Positions 53,207 through 61,991 of a stretch of DNA of 64,000 nt are shown here, one piece after another. A model generated the notes under the pieces. It made no database searches. It was not told the DNA's origin and was given only the letters and a program-made list of their open reading frames with translations. The stretch spans positions 248,001 through 312,000 of the forward strand of contig NZ_JACHDA010000005.1 in the NCBI RefSeq assembly GCF_014207235.1. Reading direction: 5' to 3'. Numbering within the stretch: position 1 is the stretch's first letter; each line of letters opens with the position of its first letter. Made by a program: the position numbers and the translations under genes. The DNA comes from Sphingopyxis sp. JAI128. Its GTDB lineage: Bacteria > Pseudomonadota > Alphaproteobacteria > Sphingomonadales > Sphingomonadaceae.

Positions 53207-54418
53207 TCAGGCGGGGAGAGCGCCTGTGACCGCCTCGATGCGTTCATCGTCATAACCGATCCAGCGAAGGACCTCGACAGTGTCGACCCCGGTCGTCTTC
53301 GCTCCCTCGGTAATTTGGCGCGGGCTGCCGTCGAAGTTGAGCGGCGAACCGATCAGCTTCATGCGGCCGATGCGCTCGTGCTCGATTTCCGGCGTCATAT
53401 CCAGATGACGGACCTGCGGATCGTCGAAGACCTCGTCGATGCCGTAAATGGGGCCACAGGGTATCCCGACCTCCTCGAAGGCACCGACCCAATATTCGGT
53501 CGTATGTTCCGCGGTTTTCGCGGCGATCGCGTCATGGACCGCGGCGCGATCGCGACTCCGGTCCGCCTGGCTCTGCCAGTCCGGTCGATCGAGCCAGCCG
53601 GGTTCGACAATCCGGCACAGGTTGGTCCACTGCCTGGAAGACGAAGCACCGATATTGATAAAGCCATCACTGGTCGGGAAGACGCCAGTCGGCACGGCGG
53701 TCGGATGGTCGTTGCCCACCTGCACGGGCACGACACCCGACTGGAGATAGCGTGCCGCCTGGAAATCCAGCATGAAAATCTGGCTTTCGAGTAGCGACGT
53801 ATGCACCCAGCGGCCCAGGCCGGTCCGGTCGCGCTGGTAAAGCGCCATCATGATCGCAAGGGCCAACAGATTGCCCGACGTGAGATCGGCGACCGCAATG
53901 CCGACGCGCATCGGCCCGCCTCCCGGCGCGCCCGTGATGGACATCAAACCGCTCATGCCTTGCGCGATCTGATCGACGCCTGCTCGCTGCGTGTAGGGGC
54001 CGGTCTGACCGAAGCCGCTTATGCTGCCGTAAACGAGCCGCGGATTGACCTCGCGGAGCGCCTCCCACTCGATACCGAGGCGATGCTTGACGGGCGCGCG
54101 CATATTCTCGACCAGCACGTCGGCGCGCTTCACCAACTCGATGAAGGCGGCATGGCCAGTGGCCGTCTTCAGGTCGAGGGTAACGACCCGCTTACCGCGA
54201 TGCATATTCTGGTAGTCGGAGCCGTCGCGGCGCCCGATCACTTCCTCGTCCCCCGTGTCGGGCGGCTGCACGCGAATGACGTCGGCGCCCCAGTCGGCGA
54301 GATGGCGAACGCATGTCGGCCCCGCGCGCGCCAGCGTCAGATCGAGCACCAGGAGCCCTGCAAGCGGCAGGGGCGCGCCATCCGGATGGTGCTGGCTCGA
54401 TGTCTCGGTGGCGCTCAC
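53207..54418 (-). CDS. Class III CoA-transferase (CaiB/BaiF family)
   Basis: 403 residues from a GTG at 54418 with AAGGGG seven bases upstream; the longer frame has no good start. LAGLLVLDLTLARAGPTCVRHLADWGADVIRVQPP, YQNMHRGKRVVTLDLKTATGHAAFIELVKRADVLVENMR and YGSISGFGQTGPYTQRAGVDQIAQGMSGL are the family blocks. The catalytic Asp is in IAVADLTSGN. It moves CoA between acids. It is divergent from the acyl-CoA ligase gene across a gap with two copies of the 19-base motif. Confidence 0.9.
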   Translation of the reverse strand: MSATETSSQHHPDGAPLPLAGLLVLDLTLARAGPTCVRHLADWGADVIRVQPPDTGDEEVIGRRDGSDYQNMHRGKRVVTLDLKTATGHAAFIELVKRADVLVENMRAPVKHRLGIEWEALREVNPRLVYGSISGFGQTGPYTQRAGVDQIAQGMSGLMSITGAPGGGPMRVGIAVADLTSGNLLALAIMMALYQRDRTGLGRWVHTSLLESQIFMLDFQAARYLQSGVVPVQVGNDHPTAVPTGVFPTSDGFINIGASSSRQWTNLCRIVEPGWLDRPDWQSQADRSRDRAAVHDAIAAKTAEHTTEYWVGAFEEVGIPCGPIYGIDEVFDDPQVRHLDMTPEIEHERIGRMKLIGSPLNFDGSPRQITEGAKTTGVDTVEVLRWIGYDDERIEAVTGALPA

Positions 54419-54481
54419 TATAATTCCCCTTCTGGCCGGCGCGATGCCGCAGCCTGCGAATTCCAATCGCGACTGGAATAG

Positions 54482-54500
54482 TGTTCCATATTATGGAAAT
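54482..54500. promoter_or_regulatory. Operator motif copy 2 (IclR regulon)
   Basis: TGTTCCATATTATGGAAAT: TTCCATA and TATGGAA are perfect arms around one base. It lies 64 bases upstream of the CoA-transferase start. Confidence 0.65.
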
Positions 54501-54749
54501 CAATTAGCGATTTTCAGATCGGTGCGAATATTTCCGCACCGCGACGGCCGCGCCGAGGCGGAAGGAGGGACCCTTCCTGGGATAGAATCCTTGGGAAATT
54601 CCCGTTTCTGGTGCCGCGCCCGCCGGCGACATTTTGCCGAGAAGCAGACCGATCTTCGCTTATCCGGCCGATAGCGGAACCAAGACTGGCAATCTTCTCC
54701 CGGCCGCCCGGACCATCGGAAGGCGCAAAATGCAAGCTCCGAACATCAT

Positions 54750-54768
54750 CGTTCCATTAAATGGAACA
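54750..54768. promoter_or_regulatory. Operator motif copy 3 (IclR regulon)
   Basis: CGTTCCATTAAATGGAACA: GTTCCAT and ATGGAAC are perfect 7-bp arms with a TAA centre. It lies 95 bases upstream of the ligase ATG at 54863. Confidence 0.65.
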
Positions 54769-54862
54769 TTGTTCAGATTTGTCTTGCTCTGGCGTGGTGC
54801 GACGGTTAGCTACGGCTTTCGAATCCGGACGACACCGGGCGATCAAGGGAGTTGGAAGCGCG

Positions 54863-56488
54863 ATGGCGCCCTGGACATATGCCGACATCTGGGAGCAAAT
54901 CGCCCTCGCGCAGCCGAGCCGGCCCGCGCTTGTGCAGGGCGATCGGATCATCGACTGGGACGGGTTCGACCGTTCGGCCTGCGCGCTCGCTGGCTACTTG
55001 TGTAGCGCGGGCCTCGAACGCGGTTCCAAGCTGGGCATCTACATGCCGAACGCCCCGGAGTATCTTGTGGCAGTCAACGCCGCCTTCAAGATTTCCGTCG
55101 CGCCCTTCAATATCAACTATCGCTATGGCCCCGACGAAATCGCTTATCTGGCGGACAACGCCGATGCCGAAGCCATTGTCTTCGACATGGCATTTGGCGG
55201 CCTTGTCGACCAGATTCGCCGCGATCTGCCGCGCGTGCGCCGGTGGATCGCCGTGACGCGCGAAAACATGCCCCTGCCCGCTTGGGCGGAGGATTTCGCG
55301 GCGATCGCGGGCGGGCCGGTCGAGAGAGGGATCGGCGGCGGCGAACGGACGGGCGACGATCAGATCCTGCTCTATACCGGTGGGACGACCGGCCACCCCA
55401 AGGGTGTCATGTGGCGGCAAGAGGACCTGCTCAGCGTCGGCAATTTTGGCGCATCTCCGGTTCTTGGCCTGCCGCCTCTCGCCTCTCCCGAAGATGCGCC
55501 GGCGCGCGCGGATGCTTTCGGGACGATATCGACGCTTGTGGCCTGCCCCTTCATGCATGGAACCGGCCTGATGAGCGCATGCTCCTCGCTCAATTCGGGA
55601 GGATTTGCCGCGATGCTGCCGCCCGCCGCCTTCGATGCGGCCAAGCTGCTCGACGAAGCCGAACGCCTCAAGGTGGACCGTGTCGCGATCGTCGGCATGG
55701 CCTTTGCCGGACCGCTGCTCGAGGCTCTCGATGCGGAACCCCGCCGCTGGGATCTGTCGAAGCTCCGCAACATCAATTCGTCGGGTACGATGTGGAGTAC
55801 CGAAAACAAGCTCGGCCTGCTCAAGCATCTTCCCCAAGCAACGCTCACCGACACCTTTGCGTCGTCCGAAGGCTTTCAGATGGCAACGTCGCACTCCTCG
55901 GTGAGCGGTACCGTAGAAACCGCCAGCTTCACGCTTGGTCCCAACGGAGCGGTCTTCACCGAGGACGGGCGCCGCGTGACGCCCGGGAGCAACGAACCGG
56001 GCCTCGCAGCGGTGAGCGGCCCGATACCGCTAGGATATTACAAGGATCCCGAGAAGACTGCGCGGACCTTCCGAACCATCGAGGGTCGACGCTGGTCGGT
56101 TCCCGGAGACTGGGCGCGCGTAGAGGCAGATGGCACCTTGGTCCTGCTCGGCCGCGGAAGCCAGAGTATCAACAGCGGCGGAGAAAAGATCTTCCCCGAG
56201 GAAGTCGAAGAAACGCTCAAGCGCCATCCCGCGGTGCGCGACGCCGCCGTGATCGGACTTCCCGATCCGCGTTTCGGGGAACGGATCTGCGCCGTGGTCG
56301 AATATCACCGGGCGACGCCCGACCCGGGCCTCGACGTGCTCGCACGCTTCGTCCGCGAACGCATCGCGCCTTTCAAGGCGCCGCGAGAGCTAGTCGTCGT
56401 GAGCGATCTCGCGCGCGCTCCGAACGGTAAGCTCGATTACGCCGCCGTCCGCCAGATGGTGGAACGACACAGGGGACAGCCAGCATGA
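54863..56488 (+). CDS. Acyl-CoA synthetase, ANL family
   Basis: 541 residues from the ATG at 54863 (MAPWTYADIWEQIALAQPSRPALVQGD); an ATG at 54761 inside the operator would add an unconserved stretch. Motifs: ILLYTGGTTGHPKGVMWRQEDL, FASSEGFQMATSH, VPGDWARVEADGTLVLLGRGSQSINSGGEKIFPEEVEE and ARAPNGKLDYAAVRQM with the catalytic lysine. The MHGTGLMSACSSLNSGG region is typical of the FadD3/FadD17-like branch that activates bulky or ring-derived acids. The stop overlaps the next gene in ATGA. Confidence 0.9.
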   Translation: MAPWTYADIWEQIALAQPSRPALVQGDRIIDWDGFDRSACALAGYLCSAGLERGSKLGIYMPNAPEYLVAVNAAFKISVAPFNINYRYGPDEIAYLADNADAEAIVFDMAFGGLVDQIRRDLPRVRRWIAVTRENMPLPAWAEDFAAIAGGPVERGIGGGERTGDDQILLYTGGTTGHPKGVMWRQEDLLSVGNFGASPVLGLPPLASPEDAPARADAFGTISTLVACPFMHGTGLMSACSSLNSGGFAAMLPPAAFDAAKLLDEAERLKVDRVAIVGMAFAGPLLEALDAEPRRWDLSKLRNINSSGTMWSTENKLGLLKHLPQATLTDTFASSEGFQMATSHSSVSGTVETASFTLGPNGAVFTEDGRRVTPGSNEPGLAAVSGPIPLGYYKDPEKTARTFRTIEGRRWSVPGDWARVEADGTLVLLGRGSQSINSGGEKIFPEEVEETLKRHPAVRDAAVIGLPDPRFGERICAVVEYHRATPDPGLDVLARFVRERIAPFKAPRELVVVSDLARAPNGKLDYAAVRQMVERHRGQPA

Positions 56489-57312
56489 CCGCCACCATCA
56501 TCGGCAAGGGCGATTTTATACACAGCGGCACGGAGAAGCTGCTCGGCCGGGCCGAGGGAGGAGTCGGCTGGCTGATCTTCAACAGTCCCGCCAAGCATAA
56601 TGCCGTCTCGCTGGAGATGTGGGCGGGCATCAGCACCGTTCTTGCCGCCTTCTCAGCCGATCCGGGAATCCGCGCCGTTATCGTGACGGGCGCGGGAGGC
56701 AAGGCGTTCGTTTCCGGCGCCGACCTCTCCGAGTTCGGCGCGAAGCGCGACACGCCCGAGGCAAACGCAGCCTATACCAAGGTTAGCGGCCAGGCGCGCC
56801 GCGATCTGGTCGACTTTCCCAAGCCGATGATCGCCATGATCGACGGCTATTGCATCGGCGGCGGCCTTGTCGTGGCACTCGCATGCGACGTCCGTATCGC
56901 TTCCGATATATCGCTATTCGGGATACCGGCGGCTCGCCTCGGTCTCGGCTACGGCCTCGGCGGCGTGATCGATCTGGTTCGCCTCGTCGGCCCTGGAGCC
57001 GCCAAGGACATGCTCCTCTCCGCTCGCCAGCTGGTCGCCAAGGAGGCGCTGCGGATCGGCCTTGTCAGCCAGGTCGTACCGACGGCAGACCTGGTCGAGA
57101 CCGCGACCGGTTATGCAGCAACGATCGCTGCGAACGCGCCGCTCACGGTGCGGGCCGCCAAGCTCGCCGTCGGCGAAGCGGTCAAGGCACCTGCGGACCG
57201 CGATGTCGACGCCGTGACGGCGGCGGTGGAAGCTTGCTTTGCCAGCGCCGACTATCGTGAGGGCCGAGCGGCGTTCGCCGAGCGCCGCGAACCTGTTTTC
57301 TTGGGCGAATGA
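56485..57312 (+). CDS. Enoyl-CoA hydratase/isomerase family protein
   Basis: 275 residues, overlapping the ligase stop by 4 bp. Crotonase-fold motifs: GGKAFVSGADLSEFG and IDGYCIGGGLVVALACDVRIAS form the oxyanion hole, then FGIPAARLGLGYGLGGVIDLVRLVGPGAAKDMLLSAR. The usual first catalytic Glu of hydratases is replaced in this stretch, so isomerase, hydrolase or another crotonase reaction is possible. It acts on the acyl-CoA made by the upstream ligase. Confidence 0.87.
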   Translation: MTATIIGKGDFIHSGTEKLLGRAEGGVGWLIFNSPAKHNAVSLEMWAGISTVLAAFSADPGIRAVIVTGAGGKAFVSGADLSEFGAKRDTPEANAAYTKVSGQARRDLVDFPKPMIAMIDGYCIGGGLVVALACDVRIASDISLFGIPAARLGLGYGLGGVIDLVRLVGPGAAKDMLLSARQLVAKEALRIGLVSQVVPTADLVETATGYAATIAANAPLTVRAAKLAVGEAVKAPADRDVDAVTAAVEACFASADYREGRAAFAERREPVFLGE

Positions 57313-57316
57313 AGAG

Positions 57317-57385
57317 ATGAAATCGATGCCGAAACATGAGAATTACGGGCCGCGCCTCGCCAATGCCTTAGAGAAATTCGCATGA
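57317..57385 (+). CDS. Possible 22-residue leader peptide
   Basis: ATG at 57317 with GAAGAG close before it; 22 codons ending in TGA at 57383-57385, which overlaps the ATG of the transporter gene in ATGA. The peptide starts MKSMPKHENYGPRLANALEKF. It could couple translation of the transporter to the upstream hydratase gene. No known family; it may be chance. Confidence 0.3.
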   Translation: MKSMPKHENYGPRLANALEKFA

Positions 57386-58893
57386 ACGCCGCTCAAGACC
57401 CGGCCGCGGCTATCGCGCCGCCCCTGACACTGCGCCATCGGCTGCTCTATGGCGTCGGCTCCGCATCGACCGGGATCAAGACGCGCAGCTTCACCGCGTT
57501 CCTGCTCATCTTCTACAACCAGGCTGTCGGCCTTCCCCCAGCGATGGTTGCCACCGTGATATTGATCGCGACAATCTACGATTCGATCGTCGATCCGATC
57601 ATTGGACAGGTCTCCGACAATTTTCGCTCGCGGATCGGACGCCGCCACCCCTTCATGTACGCAGCGGCTGTGCCGCTGGCGGTCGCCTTCTACCTGCTTT
57701 GGAACCCGCCCCTGGGATTCAGCCACGGACAGCTGTTCGTCTATATGCTCGCCTGCCTCCTCGTCGTGAGAACCTTCGACACATTCTTCGAACTCCCGAA
57801 TGCGGCACTCGGGCCCGAACTGGCCCCGGCTTATAACGAGCGCACGAAGCTCATCAGTTGGCGCAAGGCTTTCGAGACCTGCGGCGGGCTGCTCATGGTG
57901 CTCTCGGGCTATCGCTACTTCATGGCAGAGAGCGCGGGAGGCGTGACGGAACGCGGCGGCTATTCGCTCTATGCACTGGTCGCGGCCTCGATGATCTTCA
58001 TCGTCATCATCGCGTCCGCCGCCGGGACGCACGACCGCATCGTCTATCTTCGTCAGCCTCCGGAGCGCAAGCTGACGTTCCGCACGACGTTCAGCGAAAT
58101 CTTTGCGACCCTGAACAACGCATCGTTTGTCTTCATGGCCATCGCGGGAATGATCTACATGGCCGCGATCGGCGCACGTGCCGCGATGGAAGTCTATTTC
58201 TATCTCTACTTCTGGGCTTTCGACCAGGATCAGATCGCTATCCTGACGATCGCGCAGGTGCCCGGAAGCCTCGTCGGCGTCCTGATCGCACCGCCGCTCG
58301 CGGCATGGCTCGGCAAAAAGCGCGCAACTCTCCTAGTCTGGTTCTCGGCGATGGTCGTCACCCTGTTGCCGCTCGCGCTTCGCGTCGTCGATATTCTTCC
58401 CAGTAACGATCACTGGATCGTCTTCCCGGTTCTCCTGGTGGAAAATGTCGTGACGCAGATCCTCCTCATCGCTGGCGCAGTCCTCGTTCCTGCAATGATC
58501 TCGGACATCGTCGAGGACAGCGAGTTGAAGACCGGTCGCCGCTCCGAGGGGTTGCTCTTCTCGGCCGACAACCTGTTTCGCAAATTCGTTTCGGGTATAG
58601 GGGTGTTCGTCGCCGGTATGGTCCTGTCCGCAGTCGGCTTCTCGATGAAGACGCCCGTCGGCTCGGTGACGGAGCGCCAACTCGACTCCCTCGCGCTTCT
58701 CTATATCCCGATTTACGGCGGTCTCATCCTGATCGCGATGATATTCGTGTCGCGCTACCGCATCAGCAAAGAGCTCCATGAAGAGAATCTGCGCAGGCTC
58801 GGCGAGAAATATGCCGCGGCGCAGATCGGAACCCCGGCGATCGACGAACAAGCGCTTCCGCGGGAAACGCGCCCGAACCCGGTGCACCCATGA
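57382..58893 (+). CDS. GPH-type MFS transporter (MelB-like fold)
   Basis: 503 residues with about 12 helices. LLYGVGSASTGIKTRSFTAFLLIFYNQAVGLP, YDSIVDPIIGQVSDNFRSRIGRRHPFMYAAAVP, FDTFFELPNAALGPELAPAYNERTKLISWR and DIVEDSELKTGRRSEGLLFSADNLFRKF are features of the glycoside-pentoside-hexuronide:cation symporter family (MFS_2). Sphingomonads often carry such proteins in catabolic clusters for non-sugar substrates. It likely brings the growth substrate across the inner membrane after the TonB receptor. The last four bases overlap the next CoA-transferase gene. Confidence 0.88.
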   Translation: MNAAQDPAAAIAPPLTLRHRLLYGVGSASTGIKTRSFTAFLLIFYNQAVGLPPAMVATVILIATIYDSIVDPIIGQVSDNFRSRIGRRHPFMYAAAVPLAVAFYLLWNPPLGFSHGQLFVYMLACLLVVRTFDTFFELPNAALGPELAPAYNERTKLISWRKAFETCGGLLMVLSGYRYFMAESAGGVTERGGYSLYALVAASMIFIVIIASAAGTHDRIVYLRQPPERKLTFRTTFSEIFATLNNASFVFMAIAGMIYMAAIGARAAMEVYFYLYFWAFDQDQIAILTIAQVPGSLVGVLIAPPLAAWLGKKRATLLVWFSAMVVTLLPLALRVVDILPSNDHWIVFPVLLVENVVTQILLIAGAVLVPAMISDIVEDSELKTGRRSEGLLFSADNLFRKFVSGIGVFVAGMVLSAVGFSMKTPVGSVTERQLDSLALLYIPIYGGLILIAMIFVSRYRISKELHEENLRRLGEKYAAAQIGTPAIDEQALPRETRPNPVHP

Positions 58894-60146
58894 CCGGCCC
58901 CCTCGACGGCATCCATGTGCTCGAGATCGGGCACTATATTGCGGGACCCCACGCCGCCCAGATGCTCGGCGATCAGGGGGCCGAGGTCATCAAGGTAGAG
59001 CCGCTCGGCGGCGACCCGTCGCGCCTCAACACCCGCGCCGGACAGATCGGCGACTCGATGTTTTACGCCTGCCACAATCGCGGCAAGCAGAGCATCGCGC
59101 TCGACCTCAGCGACGCGCGCGCAGCTCTGGCTCTCGATCCGCTGCTTCGCTGGGCGGACATCGTCGTGACCAACTATACTGCCGGCGTCCCCGAGCGGCT
59201 CGGTTTTGGATATGCGCATCTCCAAGCCATCAATCCGCGCGCAGTGATGGTGCATGTCACCGGCTATAACGTCGATGGCCCCTGGCGCGATTATGCGGCG
59301 TTCGACGGCACGATCATAGCGATGAGCGGCCTTGCCGAGATGACCGGACACGAGGACGGGCCGCCCGTTCTCAGCCAGATCCTGTTCGCCGATCACAGCG
59401 TCGGCGCACACGCCGCCTTCGCTGCCGCGACGGCGCTCGCCGAGCGCGAGCGCACCGGTCGCGGGCGACTTATCGAGATGAATATGCTCGACGTGATGAC
59501 GACCTACCTCGGACATCAGATCGCGATGATGGGTTTGTGGAACCTCGACCCGACACGCTCCCGAATTCGCGCCGGGACACGCTTCGTCCATCGCTTCGCG
59601 ACGCGGACCGGAACGCTTTTCGTGGCTGCGATTACCCCCGGAATGTGGCGCGGCTATTCGCAGCTGGTGGGGCATCCCGAATGGGCTCCGCGCGGGATGA
59701 CCGAGGTTCCCGACCTTCACGCCGACGGTGCCCTGCGCGATGCGGCGGTCGAGGCCGGCGAACGCTTCATGGCGAGCATGACCGCGCATGACGCGATGGC
59801 AGCCCTTCAGGCGAAGGGTATCACCTGCGGCATCATGCGCTCCGCGCGCGCCGTCTTCGAGGAAGAGGTCGCCAAGGGATCGGGCGCCGTCCATCACGTT
59901 CAATATCCGGACGGGACCAAGGTGCCTGTACCCGGACCTGCTATATCCGCGGGCCATCCTCCGTCACCCCGCGTGTCGTCGCTCGGAAGCGATGGCGAAG
60001 CGATTCTCGAAGCGGTTGGTCTCGACGCCGAGCTGATACGGTCTCTCCATGCGGCCGGCGTCTTCCGCCGGACAGAGATCGATCCGGCACTTACCGGCAA
60101 CGCGGAGCCTGTCCCGCCCCACCTCAGTCACTGGGTCCCGGCTTAG
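58890..60146 (+). CDS. Second class III CoA-transferase (CaiB/BaiF family)
   Basis: 418 residues. GPLDGIHVLEIGHYIAGPHAAQMLGDQGAEVIKVEPLGGDPSR and NRGKQSIALDLSDARAALALDPLLRWADIVVTNYTAGVPERLGFGY are the N-terminal blocks; the catalytic Asp lies in ILFADHSVGAHAAFAAA. It transfers CoA between carboxylic acids. It differs strongly from the one at 53.2 kb, so they are not recent duplicates. It overlaps the transporter gene by 4 bp. Confidence 0.9.
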   Translation: MTGPLDGIHVLEIGHYIAGPHAAQMLGDQGAEVIKVEPLGGDPSRLNTRAGQIGDSMFYACHNRGKQSIALDLSDARAALALDPLLRWADIVVTNYTAGVPERLGFGYAHLQAINPRAVMVHVTGYNVDGPWRDYAAFDGTIIAMSGLAEMTGHEDGPPVLSQILFADHSVGAHAAFAAATALAERERTGRGRLIEMNMLDVMTTYLGHQIAMMGLWNLDPTRSRIRAGTRFVHRFATRTGTLFVAAITPGMWRGYSQLVGHPEWAPRGMTEVPDLHADGALRDAAVEAGERFMASMTAHDAMAALQAKGITCGIMRSARAVFEEEVAKGSGAVHHVQYPDGTKVPVPGPAISAGHPPSPRVSSLGSDGEAILEAVGLDAELIRSLHAAGVFRRTEIDPALTGNAEPVPPHLSHWVPA

Positions 60147-60202
60147 CGCAATTTTGCCTTCGCCATCGTCCAGATCACCCCTCTCAGTCCACGGATCACG
60201 AC

Positions 60203-61108
60203 ATGCCAAATATTTCCGCGCCGCACGGACCCATCGAATATGCTGTCGAAGGAGAAGGCCTGCCGCTCGTTCTGATCTGCGGCCTCGGCTCGCAAATGAT
60301 CCGCTGGTCACCCGAATTCCGTCAGACTCTCGTGGGCCACGGCTTCCAGGTGATCCGCTTCGACAACCGCGATACGGGACTGTCGCGAAACTATGCCGAC
60401 GGGCCTACGCCAGACCTCAAGGCCGTGTTCCGGTTGCTGCGATCGGGTGGAACGCCCGATCTCGCCTATCGGCTCACTGACCTTGCCGATGACGCGGTTC
60501 TCCTGCTCGACCATCTCGGCGTTCAACGCGCACATATCCTCGGGGTGTCGATGGGCGGATTTATCGCTCAGCATCTTGCCGCCCGCCATCCCGAACGCGT
60601 GGACACGCTGACACTCGTCATGACCTCGACCGGAAACCCCGCGCTGCCCCCGCCGTCTGCCGAAGCACAGGCGTTCATGGCCAAGAAGGGCGGCGATGAA
60701 GCCGGCGATGAAGCCGGCGCTGGAGACCTCGTCGAGCAGGCGATCGCCAACGCACTGGTGATCTGCAGCCCGGCCTATCCGCCCGACCCGGCGCGCCTCA
60801 GGGCCCGGGCCGCCGCCGAGATCGAGCGCGCCCATCTCCCGTCCGGCTATGTTCGCCAGCGCGCTGCGATCCTCGCCGACGGCGACCGCAGCGCGATGGT
60901 GAAGGGCATCAGGGCGCCAACTCTGGTCATCCATGGAACAGCGGATCCGCTGATCCCGCACCAGGGTGGCGAGGAATTGGCCGCGCTTATTCCCGGCGCC
61001 CAGCTGAGACTCATCGAGGGCATGGGCCATGAGATTCCCGAAGCGCTCGCGGCGGGCATTGCCGCCGCGGTTGCCGAGCTTGCCAAGCGGCCGGAGGCCG
61101 CCGGCTGA
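60203..61108 (+). CDS. Alpha/beta-hydrolase
   Basis: 301 residues. The nucleophile elbow is GVSMGG with Ser near residue 117; the acid is in HGTADPLIP and the histidine in EGMGHEIPEAL. VLICGLGSQMIRW gives the oxyanion loop and RFDNRDTGLS is a typical strand-turn of the epoxide hydrolase/esterase group. A short GDEAGDEAGAGD repeat sits in the cap. It may hydrolyse an ester or lactone of the pathway. The stop overlaps the FMN reductase start by one base. Confidence 0.85.
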   Translation: MPNISAPHGPIEYAVEGEGLPLVLICGLGSQMIRWSPEFRQTLVGHGFQVIRFDNRDTGLSRNYADGPTPDLKAVFRLLRSGGTPDLAYRLTDLADDAVLLLDHLGVQRAHILGVSMGGFIAQHLAARHPERVDTLTLVMTSTGNPALPPPSAEAQAFMAKKGGDEAGDEAGAGDLVEQAIANALVICSPAYPPDPARLRARAAAEIERAHLPSGYVRQRAAILADGDRSAMVKGIRAPTLVIHGTADPLIPHQGGEELAALIPGAQLRLIEGMGHEIPEALAAGIAAAVAELAKRPEAAG

Positions 61109-61656
61109 TGCAGACGCCGTTCATCCTGGGCATCGGAGGAACGACGCGGCCAGGCTCCTCGTCCGAACGGATATTGCGCGCCGCGCTGGCCCGGATAGAA
61201 GCCCGCGGGGTGGCAACCCTGTGTCTGGCCGGCCCCGACCTCATGGTCCCGCTTTACGAGCCCGGGCAGTCGGACCGTGACAGCCGCGCCTCGATCCTCG
61301 TGGACGGGATGCGGTCCTGTGCCGGAATCGTCATTGCGTCGCCCGGTTATCACGGCACGATCTCGGGCCTCATCAAGAATGCGCTCGACTATGCCGAGGA
61401 TCTCGCCGCCGAGGTCCGGCCCTATTTCGACGGCAAGCCCGTCGGTTGCATCGCCTGCGCCTATGGCTGGCAGGCCGCGGGTTCGACTCTCGCCACCCTG
61501 CGGACGATCTCGCATGCGCTGCGCGGCTGGCCCACGCCGCTCGGCGTGACGATCAACTCTTCGCATCCCCCTGTCGCCGTGGAGGCCGGGGCGAGCACAT
61601 CCGAAGACATCAACCTCGATATCCTCGCGGGTCAGATAGTGGAGCGCCTCGGATGA
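61108..61656 (+). CDS. NAD(P)H-dependent FMN reductase
   Basis: 182 residues. GIGGTTRPGSSSERILRAAL is the FMN phosphate loop and ASPGYHGTISGLIKNALDYAEDL is the flavin-binding motif of the flavodoxin-like reductases (SsuE/ArsH type). It provides reduced FMN, which the luciferase-like monooxygenase at 51 kb needs. The fit supports a two-component oxygenase. It is coupled by single-base overlap to the hydrolase and by ATGA to the small gene that follows. Confidence 0.88.
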   Translation: MQTPFILGIGGTTRPGSSSERILRAALARIEARGVATLCLAGPDLMVPLYEPGQSDRDSRASILVDGMRSCAGIVIASPGYHGTISGLIKNALDYAEDLAAEVRPYFDGKPVGCIACAYGWQAAGSTLATLRTISHALRGWPTPLGVTINSSHPPVAVEAGASTSEDINLDILAGQIVERLG

Positions 61657-61934
61657 TGATCGTGAAGCGCTACACGCTCGGGTTCAGAGCTGAAGACGAA
61701 AGCGCCCTTCAGGCCGCGCTTGGAAAACTGGCGCGGTCGGTTCGGGCTATCGAGGGCTGCGACGGGATCGACATCGAGCGTCATGTGGCGCGGTGCGAAA
61801 TGCTCTTCGCGGAACGGTGGCGGGACGAGGCCGCCATGGACGCATCGGCAGCAGCGATCGACAAGCCACTATTGGCCGACGTGCTTCGGCTCGCCGACGA
61901 TATCCGCCCGGACATCTACCGGCTGCTCTCATAA
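61653..61934 (+). CDS. Small ABM/dimeric alpha-beta-barrel-like protein
   Basis: 93 residues. The start ATG at 61653 overlaps the FMN reductase stop; a second ATG is next to it. The pattern VKRYTLGFRAEDESALQAALGKLARSVRAIEGCDGIDIERHVA with MLFAERWRDEAAMDASAA resembles the antibiotic biosynthesis monooxygenase fold, which forms ferredoxin-like dimers. It could be an isomerase, monooxygenase or helper for pathway intermediates. No clear catalytic residues. Confidence 0.65.
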   Translation: MMIVKRYTLGFRAEDESALQAALGKLARSVRAIEGCDGIDIERHVARCEMLFAERWRDEAAMDASAAAIDKPLLADVLRLADDIRPDIYRLLS

Positions 61935-61991
61935 CAGCGGCCGTCGCCGGTCTTTCGACCTGACCGGGCTCCTCGAGCAAGCCGGCCATCT

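Larger units (their letters stand above)
54419..54862. other. Divergent promoter region with two operator copies
   Basis: About 440 bp between the divergent CoA-transferase and ligase genes. No credible gene lies within it. It contains the palindromic motifs at 54482 and 54750. Promoters for both directions must lie here. Confidence 0.6.
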
